Positions 32,649 through 40,638 of a DNA stretch of 47,641 bases are shown one piece after another (within the stretch, counting starts at the first letter, position 1; each line of letters opens with the position of its first letter). The stretch comes from an uncultured Oscillospiraceae bacterium (GTDB lineage Bacteria; Bacillota; Clostridia; Oscillospirales; Acutalibacteraceae). The DNA lies in assembly GCA_902478605.1 (NCBI GenBank), contig CABSLQ010000018.1, positions 1 to 47,641 on the forward strand. The letters run 5' to 3'. Under the pieces are notes generated by a model. That model ran no database searches, was not told the origin of the DNA, and saw only the letters and a list, made by a program, of their open reading frames with translations. Both the position numbers and the translations under genes were made by a program.

Positions 32649-34061
32649 ATGATTATCGAATACATCGGCGTGAAGGAGATAAACGGGTCGCTCATCGTGC
32701 TCGACGGGGTGGAAGGCGCCTCCTTCGAGGAGACGGTCACCATCCGCCTGGACGGCGGCGCCGAGCGGGCCGGCCGTATTGTGCAGATGGAAGGCGACCG
32801 CGCGGTGATCCAGGTGTTCGAAGGGACGAACGGCATCGCGCTGGAAAATACCCGTACCCGTCTGCTTGGCCATCCGGTGGAGATGTCGCTGTCCCCCGAG
32901 CTGCTCGGCCGTATTTTTGACGGCGCGGGCCGGCCGATCGACGGGATGGGCGATATTTTCCCCGTTGTGCGGCGGGACATCAACGGCACGGCCATCAATC
33001 CCGTGTCCCGCGTGTATCCCCGCAACTATATCGAGACGGGCATCTCCTCCATCGACTGCATGATGACCCTTATCCGGGGGCAGAAGCTGCCCATCTTTTC
33101 CGGGTCGGGCATGCGGCACAACGAGCTGGCCGCCCAGATTGCGCGGCAGGCGAAAATCGCGGACGAATCGGGGGCGGATTTTGCCATCGTGTTCGCCGCG
33201 ATGGGGGTGACCAACGACGTCGCCGACTTCTTCCGGCGCAGCTTTGAGGAAAGCGGCGTGCTCGGCCGGGTGGCGATGTTCCTCAACTTGTCCAACGACC
33301 CCATCATTGAGCGTATCCTGACCCCCCGCTGCGCGCTGACGGCGGCGGAATACCTGGCCTTTGACCGGGATATGCATATTCTGGTCATCATGACCGACAT
33401 GACCTCCTATGCCGAGGCGTGCCGCGAATTCTCCGCCTCCAAGGGGGAGATCCCCGGCCGGAAGGGGTATCCCGGCTATCTGTATTCCGACCTCGCCTCG
33501 CTGTACGAGCGGGCGGGCATGATCAAGGGAAGCAAGGGATCGGTGACCCAGCTGCCCATCCTCACCATGCCCAACGACGACATCACCCACCCGGTCCCCG
33601 ACCTGACCGGGTATATCACCGAGGGACAGATTGTGCTTGACCGCGCGCTGGACGGCAGCGGGATTTATCCGCCCGTCTCGGTGCTGCCCTCCCTGTCCCG
33701 TCTGATGAAGGACGGCATCGGCGAAGGGTTCACCCGGGAGGATCACGCCGCCGTGTCCAACCAGCTGTTCGCCTGCTACGCGCGGGTGCAGGAGGCGCGC
33801 TCCCTCGCGTCGGTTATCGGCGAGGAGGAGCTGTCCCCGAATGATAAGAAGCTGCTGGAATTCGGGCGGCTGTTCGACCGGCAGTATATCAACCAGGGCC
33901 TTAACGAAAGCCGGTCGATCGACCAGACGCTGGATCTCGGCTGGCGGCTGCTTTCCACCCTGCCGCGCGAGGAGCTCGACCGGGTGGACGACAAGATGCT
34001 CGAGAAGCATTATCATCCCGAGCGGGCCGACGAGGCATCGGCCGCCAAAGCGGCGACCTGA
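32649..34061 (+). CDS. ntpB: V-type ATPase non-catalytic subunit B
   Basis: 470 residues, typical for B. It has the B-type degenerate nucleotide loop GSGMRHNELAAQIARQA in place of Walker A, preceded by TGISSIDCMMTLIRGQKLPI, and the conserved IVFAAMGVTNDVADFFRRSF and PGRKGYPGYLYSDLASLYER, which supplies the arginine finger region. Alternates with A in the head. GGAAGATAGGAT precedes the ATG. Confidence 0.97.
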   Translation: MIIEYIGVKEINGSLIVLDGVEGASFEETVTIRLDGGAERAGRIVQMEGDRAVIQVFEGTNGIALENTRTRLLGHPVEMSLSPELLGRIFDGAGRPIDGMGDIFPVVRRDINGTAINPVSRVYPRNYIETGISSIDCMMTLIRGQKLPIFSGSGMRHNELAAQIARQAKIADESGADFAIVFAAMGVTNDVADFFRRSFEESGVLGRVAMFLNLSNDPIIERILTPRCALTAAEYLAFDRDMHILVIMTDMTSYAEACREFSASKGEIPGRKGYPGYLYSDLASLYERAGMIKGSKGSVTQLPILTMPNDDITHPVPDLTGYITEGQIVLDRALDGSGIYPPVSVLPSLSRLMKDGIGEGFTREDHAAVSNQLFACYARVQEARSLASVIGEEELSPNDKKLLEFGRLFDRQYINQGLNESRSIDQTLDLGWRLLSTLPREELDRVDDKMLEKHYHPERADEASAAKAAT

Positions 34062-34080
34062 CAGAAGGCGGTGATTTTCG

Positions 34081-34704
34081 GTGGCGCAGCAGGTGTTTCC
34101 CACCAAGGGCAATCTCATCAATACCAAAAAATCGCTCGATCTCGCCAAGGTCGGCTTTGAGCTGCTCGACCGCAAGCGCAACATCATTGTGCGCGAGATG
34201 ATGGGGCTCATCGACCGGGCGGCGGCTATCCAGTCGCAGATCGATTCCTGCTACGCCGAGGCGTACCTCGCGCTGCAGCGGGCCAACGTGGCCCACGGCG
34301 TGTGCGACGACATTGCCGAATCGGTGCCGGTGGAACGGGGGCTGTCCCTTTCGGCGCGCAGCGTCATGGGGGTGGAAATTCCCATCGTCACGCTGGAGGC
34401 GACGCCGGTGGAGCTGAGCTACGGCTTTATGGCGACCAGCCCGCTGGTGGACGAGGCGTATATCAAATTCGACCGGGTCAAGAAGCTGACGGCCGAGCTG
34501 GCCGAGGTGGAGAACAGCGTGTACCGCCTCGCCACGGCGGTGGGCAAGACGCAGAAGCGGGCGAACGCCCTGAAGAACATCATCATTCCCCGCCTGACCG
34601 GCACGGTGAAATACATCACCGATTCGCTCGACGAAAAGGAACGGGAGGATTTCTCCCGCCTCAAGGTGATCAAAGCGCAGAAAAGCGCGAAGAAAAAAGA
34701 ATAA
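34081..34704 (+). CDS. ntpD: V-type ATPase subunit D (central shaft)
   Basis: 207 residues forming a long antiparallel coiled coil: FPTKGNLINTKKSLDLAKVG and ELLDRKRNIIVREMMGL at the N-terminus, and TQKRANALKNIIIPRLTGTV at the C-terminus, all family hallmarks. Rotates inside the A3B3 head. GTG start at 34081 with AAGGCGGTGA upstream. Last gene of the operon, followed by a strong terminator. Confidence 0.95.
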   Translation: MAQQVFPTKGNLINTKKSLDLAKVGFELLDRKRNIIVREMMGLIDRAAAIQSQIDSCYAEAYLALQRANVAHGVCDDIAESVPVERGLSLSARSVMGVEIPIVTLEATPVELSYGFMATSPLVDEAYIKFDRVKKLTAELAEVENSVYRLATAVGKTQKRANALKNIIIPRLTGTVKYITDSLDEKEREDFSRLKVIKAQKSAKKKE

Positions 34705-34716
34705 CCTGCGCAGAAG

Positions 34717-34746
34717 GCAGCGGCCCGGACGGCCGCTGCTTTTTTT
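34717..34746 (+). terminator. Rho-independent terminator of the V-ATPase operon
   Basis: GCAGCGGCC (34717-34725), loop CGGAC, GGCCGCTGC (34731-34739), then seven T residues. Confidence 0.92.
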
Positions 34747-34985
34747 ATGCCGTGAAAAGGCCGCTGGGAAAGCGTTGACGGCACAGCGCAGAGAACAGGC
34801 TGCATGCGCATGGAAGGCAGGCAGCTTTTCTTCGTTTCATGACCGCCGGCCGGGCGTTTTTGGCCATATACTGGAAGAAAAATCCCCTCATATTTCCCCG
34901 TAAATGCCGCACAATAAAAGCACAGGCCGTCCGGCGATCCGAGCGGGAAGCGGGCGGCGCAACATCACAGGGCCCGGCAGCAGAG

Positions 34986-35010
34986 CACCGCCCGCGGAGC
35001 GGTGTTTTTT
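34986..35010 (+). terminator. Terminator-like hairpin just before the membrane fusion protein gene
   Basis: CACCGC (34986-34991), 7-nt loop, GCGGTG (34999-35004), then TTTTTT, ending 29 bp before the start codon. The position suggests attenuation of the downstream genes. In the rest of 34747-35039 I see a possible -10 (TATACT, 34867-34872) without a good -35, and no known riboswitch motif. Confidence 0.45.
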
Positions 35011-35039
35011 CCGTATGGGCGGGAAAGGCGAGTGGCAGG

Positions 35040-35972
35040 ATGAAAAAATATGGTTGGCTGGCGGTGATAACGGCGGCGCTCATCGTGGGGATACGGCTGG
35101 CGGGCGCGGCGGTGCGGGTGGAGCCGGTGACGGTGACGGCCTATACCGTGAAAAGCCAGGCGGTGGAAAAAACGGTGTCGTGCAGCGGCAAGATTGAGGC
35201 GGTGGAAAGCCAGAAGGTGTACGCGGACGTGGCCTGCATTGCGCAGGACGTATACGTCCAGGCCGGCCAGGAGGTAAAGAAAGGCGATCTGCTCTTTACC
35301 GTGGACGTGGAGGCCACCCGGCAGGCGCTTGCCTCTCTGGGCGGCAGTTCGGTATCCGGACAGGTGCCGGAGAATTTGGAAAACGAGGTGACCGCGCCGG
35401 TGGCGGGCGTGGTAACGAGCCTCAGCGTGGAGAGCGGCGGGCTGGTTGACGCGTCCAATCCCTGCGTGGAGATAGCGCCCGACAGCTCGCTGCAGGTCAA
35501 GGTGGCCATACATGAGCGGGATCTCAAGAAGGTCAGGGTAGGGCAGGCGGTTAAGGTCTCCGGTGTGGCGTTTGAAAAGCAGACTTACCACGGCGTGGTC
35601 AAAAGCATCGCCACCAGCGCGCGGCAGCAGCTCAACGGCACGGTCAGCGAGACGGTGGTGGACGCGGTGATAAGCCTGCAGGCGGACGAGCTGGACGAAT
35701 CGCTGCGTCTGGGGCTGACGGCCAAGGCGCGCGTGGTGGTGGACGAGGCGCAGGATACGGTGGTGGTGCCGTACGGCTGCGTGCTGCAGGACGAGGAAAA
35801 CCGGGAATACGTGTACCGGATCGAGAACGGCGCGGCGGTCAAACAGGTGATTGTCACGGGCGAGGAGCTGACCGCCGGGTTTCAGGTCACCGAAGGGCTG
35901 CAGCCGGGGGATGTGATTGCGTCCAATCCCGATGTCATCCCGGAGGAGGGCACCCCCGTCGTGTACAAATAA
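35040..35972 (+). CDS. Membrane fusion/periplasmic adaptor-type protein (HlyD/MacA family)
   Basis: 310 residues: one N-terminal transmembrane anchor (~6-22, WLAVITAALIVGIRLAGAAV), then the adaptor layout of barrel-sandwich (lipoyl-like) halves (SCSGKIEAVESQKVYADVAC; VTAPVAGVVTSLSVESGGLV) with only a very short hairpin insert between, and a beta-barrel domain (HERDLKKVRVGQAVKVSG; LRLGLTAKARVVVDEAQDTV). This is the family that partners MacB/YknYZ-type ABC permeases in Gram-positives. ATG at 35040 with AAAGGCGAG upstream. Followed 43 bp later by such a permease. Confidence 0.85.
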   Translation: MKKYGWLAVITAALIVGIRLAGAAVRVEPVTVTAYTVKSQAVEKTVSCSGKIEAVESQKVYADVACIAQDVYVQAGQEVKKGDLLFTVDVEATRQALASLGGSSVSGQVPENLENEVTAPVAGVVTSLSVESGGLVDASNPCVEIAPDSSLQVKVAIHERDLKKVRVGQAVKVSGVAFEKQTYHGVVKSIATSARQQLNGTVSETVVDAVISLQADELDESLRLGLTAKARVVVDEAQDTVVVPYGCVLQDEENREYVYRIENGAAVKQVIVTGEELTAGFQVTEGLQPGDVIASNPDVIPEEGTPVVYK

Positions 35973-36015
35973 GGCGCATAACCGGCGCCGCACAACATAC
36001 GAGAGGAGCGATACC

Positions 36016-37194
36016 ATGGGCGATATTCTCTCCTGTGCGCTGAAAAGCCTGACGCGCAAACGCTTGCGCACCCTGCTGACCGTGTGCAGCATCACGGTGG
36101 GCGTGGTGATGGTGGTAATCGTGTCGCTGATCAGCGCCGTGGGAAAGTCGGCGGTCAACCGGGAACTGGACAGCATGGGGCTCAACGGCCTGTCGGTGAG
36201 CACGGGCAGCGCGGTGGGCGGCCTGTCCCTAACCGATCTGGAGACGATACGCGAAATCGGTCAGGTGGAGCAGGCCATGCCGCTGATGATCGAATTTTCC
36301 GCTTCGGTGCTGTGCAACACGAGCGACAGCGCCATGATCTGCGGCATTGACGCGGGCACGGCGCAGGTTATTTCGCTCAGCCTGCGATACGGCCGGGAAA
36401 TCACCCCGGGCGACGTGCAGGGGGCGCTGCCCGTCTGTTTGGTGGACGAATCGGTGGCGCGGGCGGCGTATCAGCGGGATAACGTGACGGGCAAGACCAT
36501 CCTGCTGCAAATAGGCGACGTGGAGGAGGAATTCGAGATCATCGGCGTCACCGCCACGGGCAGCAGCCTGCTGCAGAATGTGACCGAGTTTATTCCCGGC
36601 ATGATCTGCATTCCCTACACCACCATGCAGAACATCACCGGGCGGGAAACCTTTGATCAAATCGCCGTGCGGGTGAAAACGGGAAGCGACGTGGACCGGG
36701 CACAGGAGGTCATCCTCTCCACGCTGGAGCGCACAAGCGGGACCTCCGGCCTGTACCGCACCGACAACCTGGCCGCCCAGAAGGACCGGCTCAGCGGGCT
36801 GATGGATATCGTGACGCTGGTGCTCACCGCCATCAGCGGCATTTCGCTCGTTGTATCGGGGCTGGGGATCATGACCATCATGCTTGCCTCGGTCAGCGAG
36901 CGCACCCGGGAAATCGGGGTAAAAAAAGCGATCGGCGCGTCGAGCGGGCGCATCCTGCTCGAGTTTCTGGCCGAATCGGTCATCCTGTCGCTGCTGGGCA
37001 GCCTGGCGGGCCTTGTGCTGGGCGGCGGCGCGTGCTGGCTGGGCATGCAGGTGATGGGGATAGCCATGCCGCTGCCGCTGACAAGCCTGCTGTGGGTGGT
37101 GGCCTTTTCGGTGACGGTGGGCGCGCTGTTCGGCGTGTATCCCGCCGTCAAGGCGGCCCGCCTGCGCCCGGTCGAGGCGCTTCGGCGGGAATAG
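36016..37194 (+). CDS. MacB/FtsX-type ABC transporter permease
   Basis: 392 residues: TM1 (~20-45) after a basic SLTRKRLRTLLTVCSITVGV, a ~220-residue extracellular MacB-PCD domain (GREITPGDVQGALPVCLVD... fits), then three C-terminal TMs with the FtsX motif LASVSERTREIGVKKAIGAS before TM2-3, ending in YPAVKAARLRPVEALRRE. These permeases act mechanically with an ATPase and an adaptor protein to move peptides or lipoproteins. The adaptor is present but no ATPase gene lies nearby. GAGAGGAG precedes the ATG at 36016. Confidence 0.88.
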   Translation: MGDILSCALKSLTRKRLRTLLTVCSITVGVVMVVIVSLISAVGKSAVNRELDSMGLNGLSVSTGSAVGGLSLTDLETIREIGQVEQAMPLMIEFSASVLCNTSDSAMICGIDAGTAQVISLSLRYGREITPGDVQGALPVCLVDESVARAAYQRDNVTGKTILLQIGDVEEEFEIIGVTATGSSLLQNVTEFIPGMICIPYTTMQNITGRETFDQIAVRVKTGSDVDRAQEVILSTLERTSGTSGLYRTDNLAAQKDRLSGLMDIVTLVLTAISGISLVVSGLGIMTIMLASVSERTREIGVKKAIGASSGRILLEFLAESVILSLLGSLAGLVLGGGACWLGMQVMGIAMPLPLTSLLWVVAFSVTVGALFGVYPAVKAARLRPVEALRRE

Positions 37195-37200
37195 GCGTAA

Positions 37201-37234
37201 AAAGCGGGGACCGTGCCGGCACGGTCCCCGCTTT
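37201..37234 (+). terminator. Terminator after the permease gene
   Basis: A perfect 16-bp inverted repeat (AAAGCGGGGACCGTGC at 37201-37216 with 37219-37234) 6 bp after the stop; the T-tail is short. Confidence 0.75.
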
Positions 37235-37319
37235 GATCGGTGGACAGACGGTCTCTCCCGTAATGCACCCCGGCGCTGTATGGTGGGAACAGGCACAACG
37301 GCAGGGCCCACGGCATAGC

Positions 37320-37349
37320 TTGACAGGGCGGCTGGGGGAGTGCTACAAT
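37320..37349 (+). promoter_or_regulatory. Strong sigma-A promoter of the sulfhydrylase gene
   Basis: TTGACA (37320-37325), 18-bp spacer, TACAAT (37344-37349) in TGCTACAAT. Leader of ~32 nt, too short for a SAM riboswitch or T-box. Confidence 0.75.
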
Positions 37350-37387
37350 GGAAAATAATTTGAATTCTCCTGGGAGGGACCTTCTGT

Positions 37388-38650
37388 ATGAAAGACGAAA
37401 CCAAATGCCTGCACGCCGGCTATACGCCGGAAAACGGCGGCCCTCGCGTGATGCCCATCGTGCAGAGCACGACCTATGTGTTTGATTCGACCGAGCATAT
37501 CGGCGCGCTGTTTGACATGCCCACCGCCCACATGTATTCCCGCTTTTCCAACCCAACCTGCGAGGCGGTGGAGAAAAAGCTGGCCGATCTGGAAGGCGGC
37601 GTGGGTGCGATGCTGACCTCCTCGGGCCAGGCGGCGTCGCTGCTGTCGATACTCAACCTGTGCAACGCGGGCGACAGCTTTATCAGCACCTCCACCATCT
37701 ACGGCGGCACGGTCAACCTGTTCGCCGTGCGGCTGCAGAAGCTGGGCATCGAGTGCATTTTTGTGGACGCCGACGCGGATGAAGCCACGCTGGACGCGGC
37801 GTTCAAGCCCAACACCAAGGCGGTCTTCGGCGAGACGCTGGCCAATCCGGCGCTGGCGGTGCTGGATATTGAAAAGTTTGCCCGGGTGGCCCACCGGCAC
37901 GGCGTGCCGCTCATCATCGACAACACCTTCGCCACCCCCATGCTGTGCAAGCCGATCGCCTTCGGTGCGGACATCGTGGTGCATTCCACCTCCAAATACA
38001 TGGACGGCCACGCGCTGCAGACGGGCGGCGTGATCATCGACAGCGGCAAGTTCGACTGGGCCAACGGGAATTTCCCCGATTTCACCGAACCGGACGAGTC
38101 GTACCACGGCGTGGTGTACACCCGGGATTTCGGTGCGGCGGCGTACATTATCAAGGCGCGCATGCAGCTTATGCGGGACTTCGGCTGCTACCCGTCCGCC
38201 CATTCGGCCTTCCTGCTCAATCTCGGGCTGGAGACGCTGCCGGTGCGCATGAAGCAGTATTGCGAGAATGCCCGGATAGTGGCGGAATTCTTCGCGGCGA
38301 GCGAAAAGATCGAGTCGGTGCGGTATGCGGCGCTGCCGGGGGACAAATACCATGCGCTGGCTGAAAAGTATCTGCCGAACGGCACCTGCGGCGTGATCTC
38401 CATCGTCATCAAGGGGGGCAAGGCGGCGGCCGTCAAGTTCATGGACGGGCTGAAGCTCGCCTCCAATGAGGTGCACGTGGCGGATATCCGCACCTGTGTG
38501 CTGCACCCCGCGAGCGCCACCCATCGGCAGCTCACCGACGAGCAGCTGGTCGCCGCGGGTGTCAATCCGGGGCTCATCCGGTTCTCGGTGGGCCTGGAGA
38601 ACGTGGAGGATATCCTCGACGATATCAAACAGAGCCTGGATAGGGTGTAA
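37388..38650 (+). CDS. O-acetylhomoserine (thiol)-lyase-like PLP enzyme (Cys/Met metabolism family)
   Basis: 420 residues of the gamma family of PLP enzymes. Hallmarks: YSRFSNPTCEAVEKKLADLE, SSGQAASLLSILNLC, LIIDNTFATPMLCKPIAFGA and the PLP lysine Lys203 in VHSTSKYMDGH. The length and the C-terminal DIRTCVLHPASATHRQLTDE fit MetY (O-acetylhomoserine sulfhydrylase), which makes homocysteine from sulfide, better than the shorter MetB/MetC group; methionine gamma-lyase remains possible. GGGAGGGAC precedes the ATG. A single-gene unit with its own promoter and terminator. Confidence 0.88.
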   Translation: MKDETKCLHAGYTPENGGPRVMPIVQSTTYVFDSTEHIGALFDMPTAHMYSRFSNPTCEAVEKKLADLEGGVGAMLTSSGQAASLLSILNLCNAGDSFISTSTIYGGTVNLFAVRLQKLGIECIFVDADADEATLDAAFKPNTKAVFGETLANPALAVLDIEKFARVAHRHGVPLIIDNTFATPMLCKPIAFGADIVVHSTSKYMDGHALQTGGVIIDSGKFDWANGNFPDFTEPDESYHGVVYTRDFGAAAYIIKARMQLMRDFGCYPSAHSAFLLNLGLETLPVRMKQYCENARIVAEFFAASEKIESVRYAALPGDKYHALAEKYLPNGTCGVISIVIKGGKAAAVKFMDGLKLASNEVHVADIRTCVLHPASATHRQLTDEQLVAAGVNPGLIRFSVGLENVEDILDDIKQSLDRV

Positions 38651-38661
38651 AAGACATAAAA

Positions 38662-38699
38662 CAAGGGCGCCCCGCCGTGCAATCGGCGGGGCGCCCTTT
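38662..38699 (+). terminator. Terminator of the sulfhydrylase gene, first of two identical copies
   Basis: GGGCGCCCCGCC and GGCGGGGCGCCC form a 12-bp stem (8-nt loop) ending in TTT, 11 bp after the stop. The same 38 bases recur at 38894-38931. Confidence 0.85.
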
Positions 38700-38893
38700 C
38701 AGCTTGTCAAAGAAGTCTCGCATGCAAGACTTCTTTGACAAGCTGAATACGAAAGTGGGGAAAACCGGATGATTTTCCCCACTTTCGGCCGCCTGAAGGC
38801 GGCTTTGATCCGCTTCGCTCGACGCGGAGTGGGGAACCCTGATGGTTCCCCCTCCACACCTCCCCTTCCTTCCGATACTTTTTTGACACTCTG
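38700..38893. mobile_element. 194-bp MITE-like element with imperfect terminal inverted repeats, flanked by duplicated terminators
   Basis: Left end CAGCTTGTCAAAGAAGTCTC and, reversed, right end CAGAGTGTCAAAAAAGTATC match at 16 of 20 positions. Inside are consecutive perfect hairpins: 19 bp (38700-38718/38727-38745), 15 bp (38750-38764/38773-38787), 7 bp (38788-38803) and 8 bp (38831-38851). No gene. Directly abutted on both sides by identical 38-bp copies of the terminator CAAGGGCGCC...GCGCCCTTT. The right 107 bp recurs at the window's right end. Confidence 0.7.
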
Positions 38894-38931
38894 CAAGGGC
38901 GCCCCGCCGTGCAATCGGCGGGGCGCCCTTT
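38894..38931 (+). terminator. Second identical copy of the sulfhydrylase terminator
   Basis: Identical to 38662-38699 over 38 bp, followed by TT. The following 182 bp up to the lipid kinase stop (38932-39113) contain nothing I can recognise. Confidence 0.8.
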
Positions 38932-39113
38932 TTCATATGGGAAAAGCCGGCGAAACCGCGGGAGCCTTTCGCGGCCGGGCGTTCGCGCAGCGGCGGGGCG
39001 GCAGGCGGGCAATACGGAGCACAGAACCGGCCCTGCCGCCGAAAGCCGCCGCGTGGCCCGGCGTCCTTTGCAAAGCCGCACTCCACAGGGCTTCAGAGAA
39101 GCACGAAAAATGC

Positions 39114-40001
39114 TTATTTAATCAGCTGCAGAGCGCCGGGCTGGGTAGTGATGGCGACCGTTTGCTCTCCGTCGGCGCACTCCCCGTCAAGCGACCAGGG
39201 CAGCGCTTCGGGCAGGGTAAAACGGATTTCCTGCGCCTGAAACAGATCGATGCGGTCGTTGTGGCAGTCGAGGCGGGGAAGAGCATGCACGATCTGGGTC
39301 AGATCGGCGAGGGAGGCGGGCATTTTGATGAGCACCACCTCCAGCCGGCCGTCCTGCATATCCACGATATCCGACTTGAACTTGACCATGCCGGCCATGG
39401 TAACGGAATTGCACACCGCGCCGAAAACGTAATCGTCCTCATACACCGCGCCGTCCGCCTCCACACGGACGTGATAGGGCTTGATTTTACTGATATCCTT
39501 GACCCCTTCGAGAATATAGGCCATATGGCCCAGCCGGTTTTTCGCCGGCTGCGGCGCACTGTAGGAGGCGGCGGTGAAGGCGCCGAAAGAGGCGCTGTAG
39601 GTGAAATAGCGATCGGCGCCGAACCGGCCCAGGTCGAGCGGAACCGGCTTGCCCGCCGCGACCATGGCCGCCGCCACCGCCGGGTCGGCGGGAATGCCCG
39701 CGCTCGCGGCGAAGTCGTTGGTGCTGCCCGCCGGGATATAACCGATGGGCAGCGGCTTTTTGGCGTGCATATTGCCGTCCACCGTTTCGCTGAGGGTGCC
39801 GTCGCCGCCGCAGCATACAATGCGGGAATGCCCCGTTTCGGCGGCGGTGCGGGCCAGCTCGGCGGCATGGCCCCGGTGGGTGGTGATCTGCGTGGTGACC
39901 AGATACGGGCCGCGGCACAGGATATCCACGATATCGAACAAGGCGGTTTTCGACTTCATTTTCCCCGCGCAGGGATTGAGAATGAGAAGCAGTCGTTTCA
40001 T
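39114..40001 (-). CDS. Diacylglycerol/sphingosine kinase-family lipid kinase (YegS/DagK type)
   Basis: 295 residues. Catalytic domain with MKRLLLILNPCAGKMKSK, the nucleotide-loop motif CCGGDGTLSE (GGDGT at 65-69) and PIGYIPAGSTNDFAASAGIP; the C-terminal beta-sandwich contains LEVVLIKMP. This family phosphorylates diacylglycerol or similar lipids at the membrane in phospholipid recycling. ATG at 40001 with AAAGGTGG upstream; the longer upstream frame crosses the promoter. Confidence 0.9.
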   Translation of the reverse strand: MKRLLLILNPCAGKMKSKTALFDIVDILCRGPYLVTTQITTHRGHAAELARTAAETGHSRIVCCGGDGTLSETVDGNMHAKKPLPIGYIPAGSTNDFAASAGIPADPAVAAAMVAAGKPVPLDLGRFGADRYFTYSASFGAFTAASYSAPQPAKNRLGHMAYILEGVKDISKIKPYHVRVEADGAVYEDDYVFGAVCNSVTMAGMVKFKSDIVDMQDGRLEVVLIKMPASLADLTQIVHALPRLDCHNDRIDLFQAQEIRFTLPEALPWSLDGECADGEQTVAITTQPGALQLIK

Positions 40002-40032
40002 GTCGGGCCACCTTTCCAAAGTGTTTATCTTT

Positions 40033-40061
40033 ACCATAGCATATTTATGCCCGCATGACAA
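40033..40061 (-). promoter_or_regulatory. Probable promoter of the lipid kinase gene
   Basis: Minus strand TTGTCA (40061-40056), 17-bp spacer, TATGGT (40038-40033) preceded by TGC. Confidence 0.6.
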
Positions 40062-40110
40062 TAAAAAATAAGCGAAAGCTGCCGAAATCAACGGTGTTTC
40101 GGGCAGCTTT
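40062..40110 (-). terminator. Terminator after the conserved hypothetical gene
   Basis: Minus strand AAAGCTGCCCGAAA pairs with TTTCGGCAGCTTT (40110-40075, one bulge), followed by CGCTTATTTTTTAT. Lies 77 bp after the stop at 40187 and directly before the lipid kinase promoter. Confidence 0.75.
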
Positions 40111-40186
40111 CTCGTAAAATTATGCAATTGTCAGGGCAATACCTGGGAAAGCCTGTCCGGTATGGGCGGGCCGCCGGGGCCCAGCA

Positions 40187-40486
40187 TCAGTTCGCTTCCA
40201 GTGCGCGTTCCAGCCAGATAACGCCGATGTCCATCGCGTTGTACAGGCCGCTTTTTTCGCTTTTCTTGAGAATGCGTTCCTTCATGCGCAGATCGGGATC
40301 GGTGGACATGAGCTGCACCTGCACCTTGTCCGCCATGGTCATATCGCCCACCTTCTTGGTGGACAGAATCTGGAACATCACGACGCACTTGTCCGACATG
40401 TTGCCGTAGTACAGCGTGTTGCCCGACCGGACAAGGGGCCGGCCTTTATACAAAAGGAACTTGTTTTTTTTCGCTTTTTCTGCCAT
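40187..40486 (-). CDS. Conserved hypothetical protein
   Basis: 99 residues, basic N-terminus (MAEKAKKNKFLLYKGRPLVR) then SGNTLYYGNMSDKCVVMFQI, STKKVGDMTMADKVQVQLMS and a C-terminal helix SGLYNAMDIGVIWLERAL. It reads like a small alpha/beta protein without membrane segments or catalytic motif; I recall similar proteins in other Oscillospiraceae but know no function. Own promoter (40552-40580) and terminator, so it is independently controlled. CACATGGCAG context gives GGAGGG (minus strand) a few bases before the ATG. Confidence 0.8.
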   Translation of the reverse strand: MAEKAKKNKFLLYKGRPLVRSGNTLYYGNMSDKCVVMFQILSTKKVGDMTMADKVQVQLMSTDPDLRMKERILKKSEKSGLYNAMDIGVIWLERALEAN

Positions 40487-40551
40487 GTGGCGAAACCCTC
40501 CTGAAAGCCGGGAAGCCGGCCTGTATTACACGGATTTTGCGGTTACATTTC

Positions 40552-40580
40552 AGTATACCATACCCTTCCATCGCTGTAAA
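40552..40580 (-). promoter_or_regulatory. Promoter of the conserved hypothetical gene
   Basis: Minus strand TTTACA (40580-40575), 17-bp spacer, extended -10 TGGTATACT (last base 40552), the same arrangement as the rpsO promoter. Confidence 0.75.
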
Positions 40581-40600
40581 GAGAAAAATGGGGATACCGG

Positions 40601-40637
40601 GAAGAAAACGGGTCCGGCCAACCTGCCGGACCCGTTT
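40601..40637 (-). terminator. Rho-independent terminator of ireB
   Basis: Perfect 13-bp stem (40606-40618 with 40625-40637), 6-nt loop; minus-strand tail TTTTCTTCCC. It begins 1 bp after the ireB stop. Confidence 0.88.
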
Positions 40638-40638
40638 G

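Noticed and set aside
34920..35010. T-box or other known riboswitch before the membrane fusion protein
   Set aside because: There is a terminator-like hairpin but no T-box core, specifier loop or known aptamer consensus.
38625..39086. Minus-strand frames across 38.6-39.1 kb that look like hypothetical proteins
   Set aside because: They run through two terminator hairpins and the mobile-looking element; the same peptide-like text recurs at the right edge, the mark of a repeat rather than a gene.
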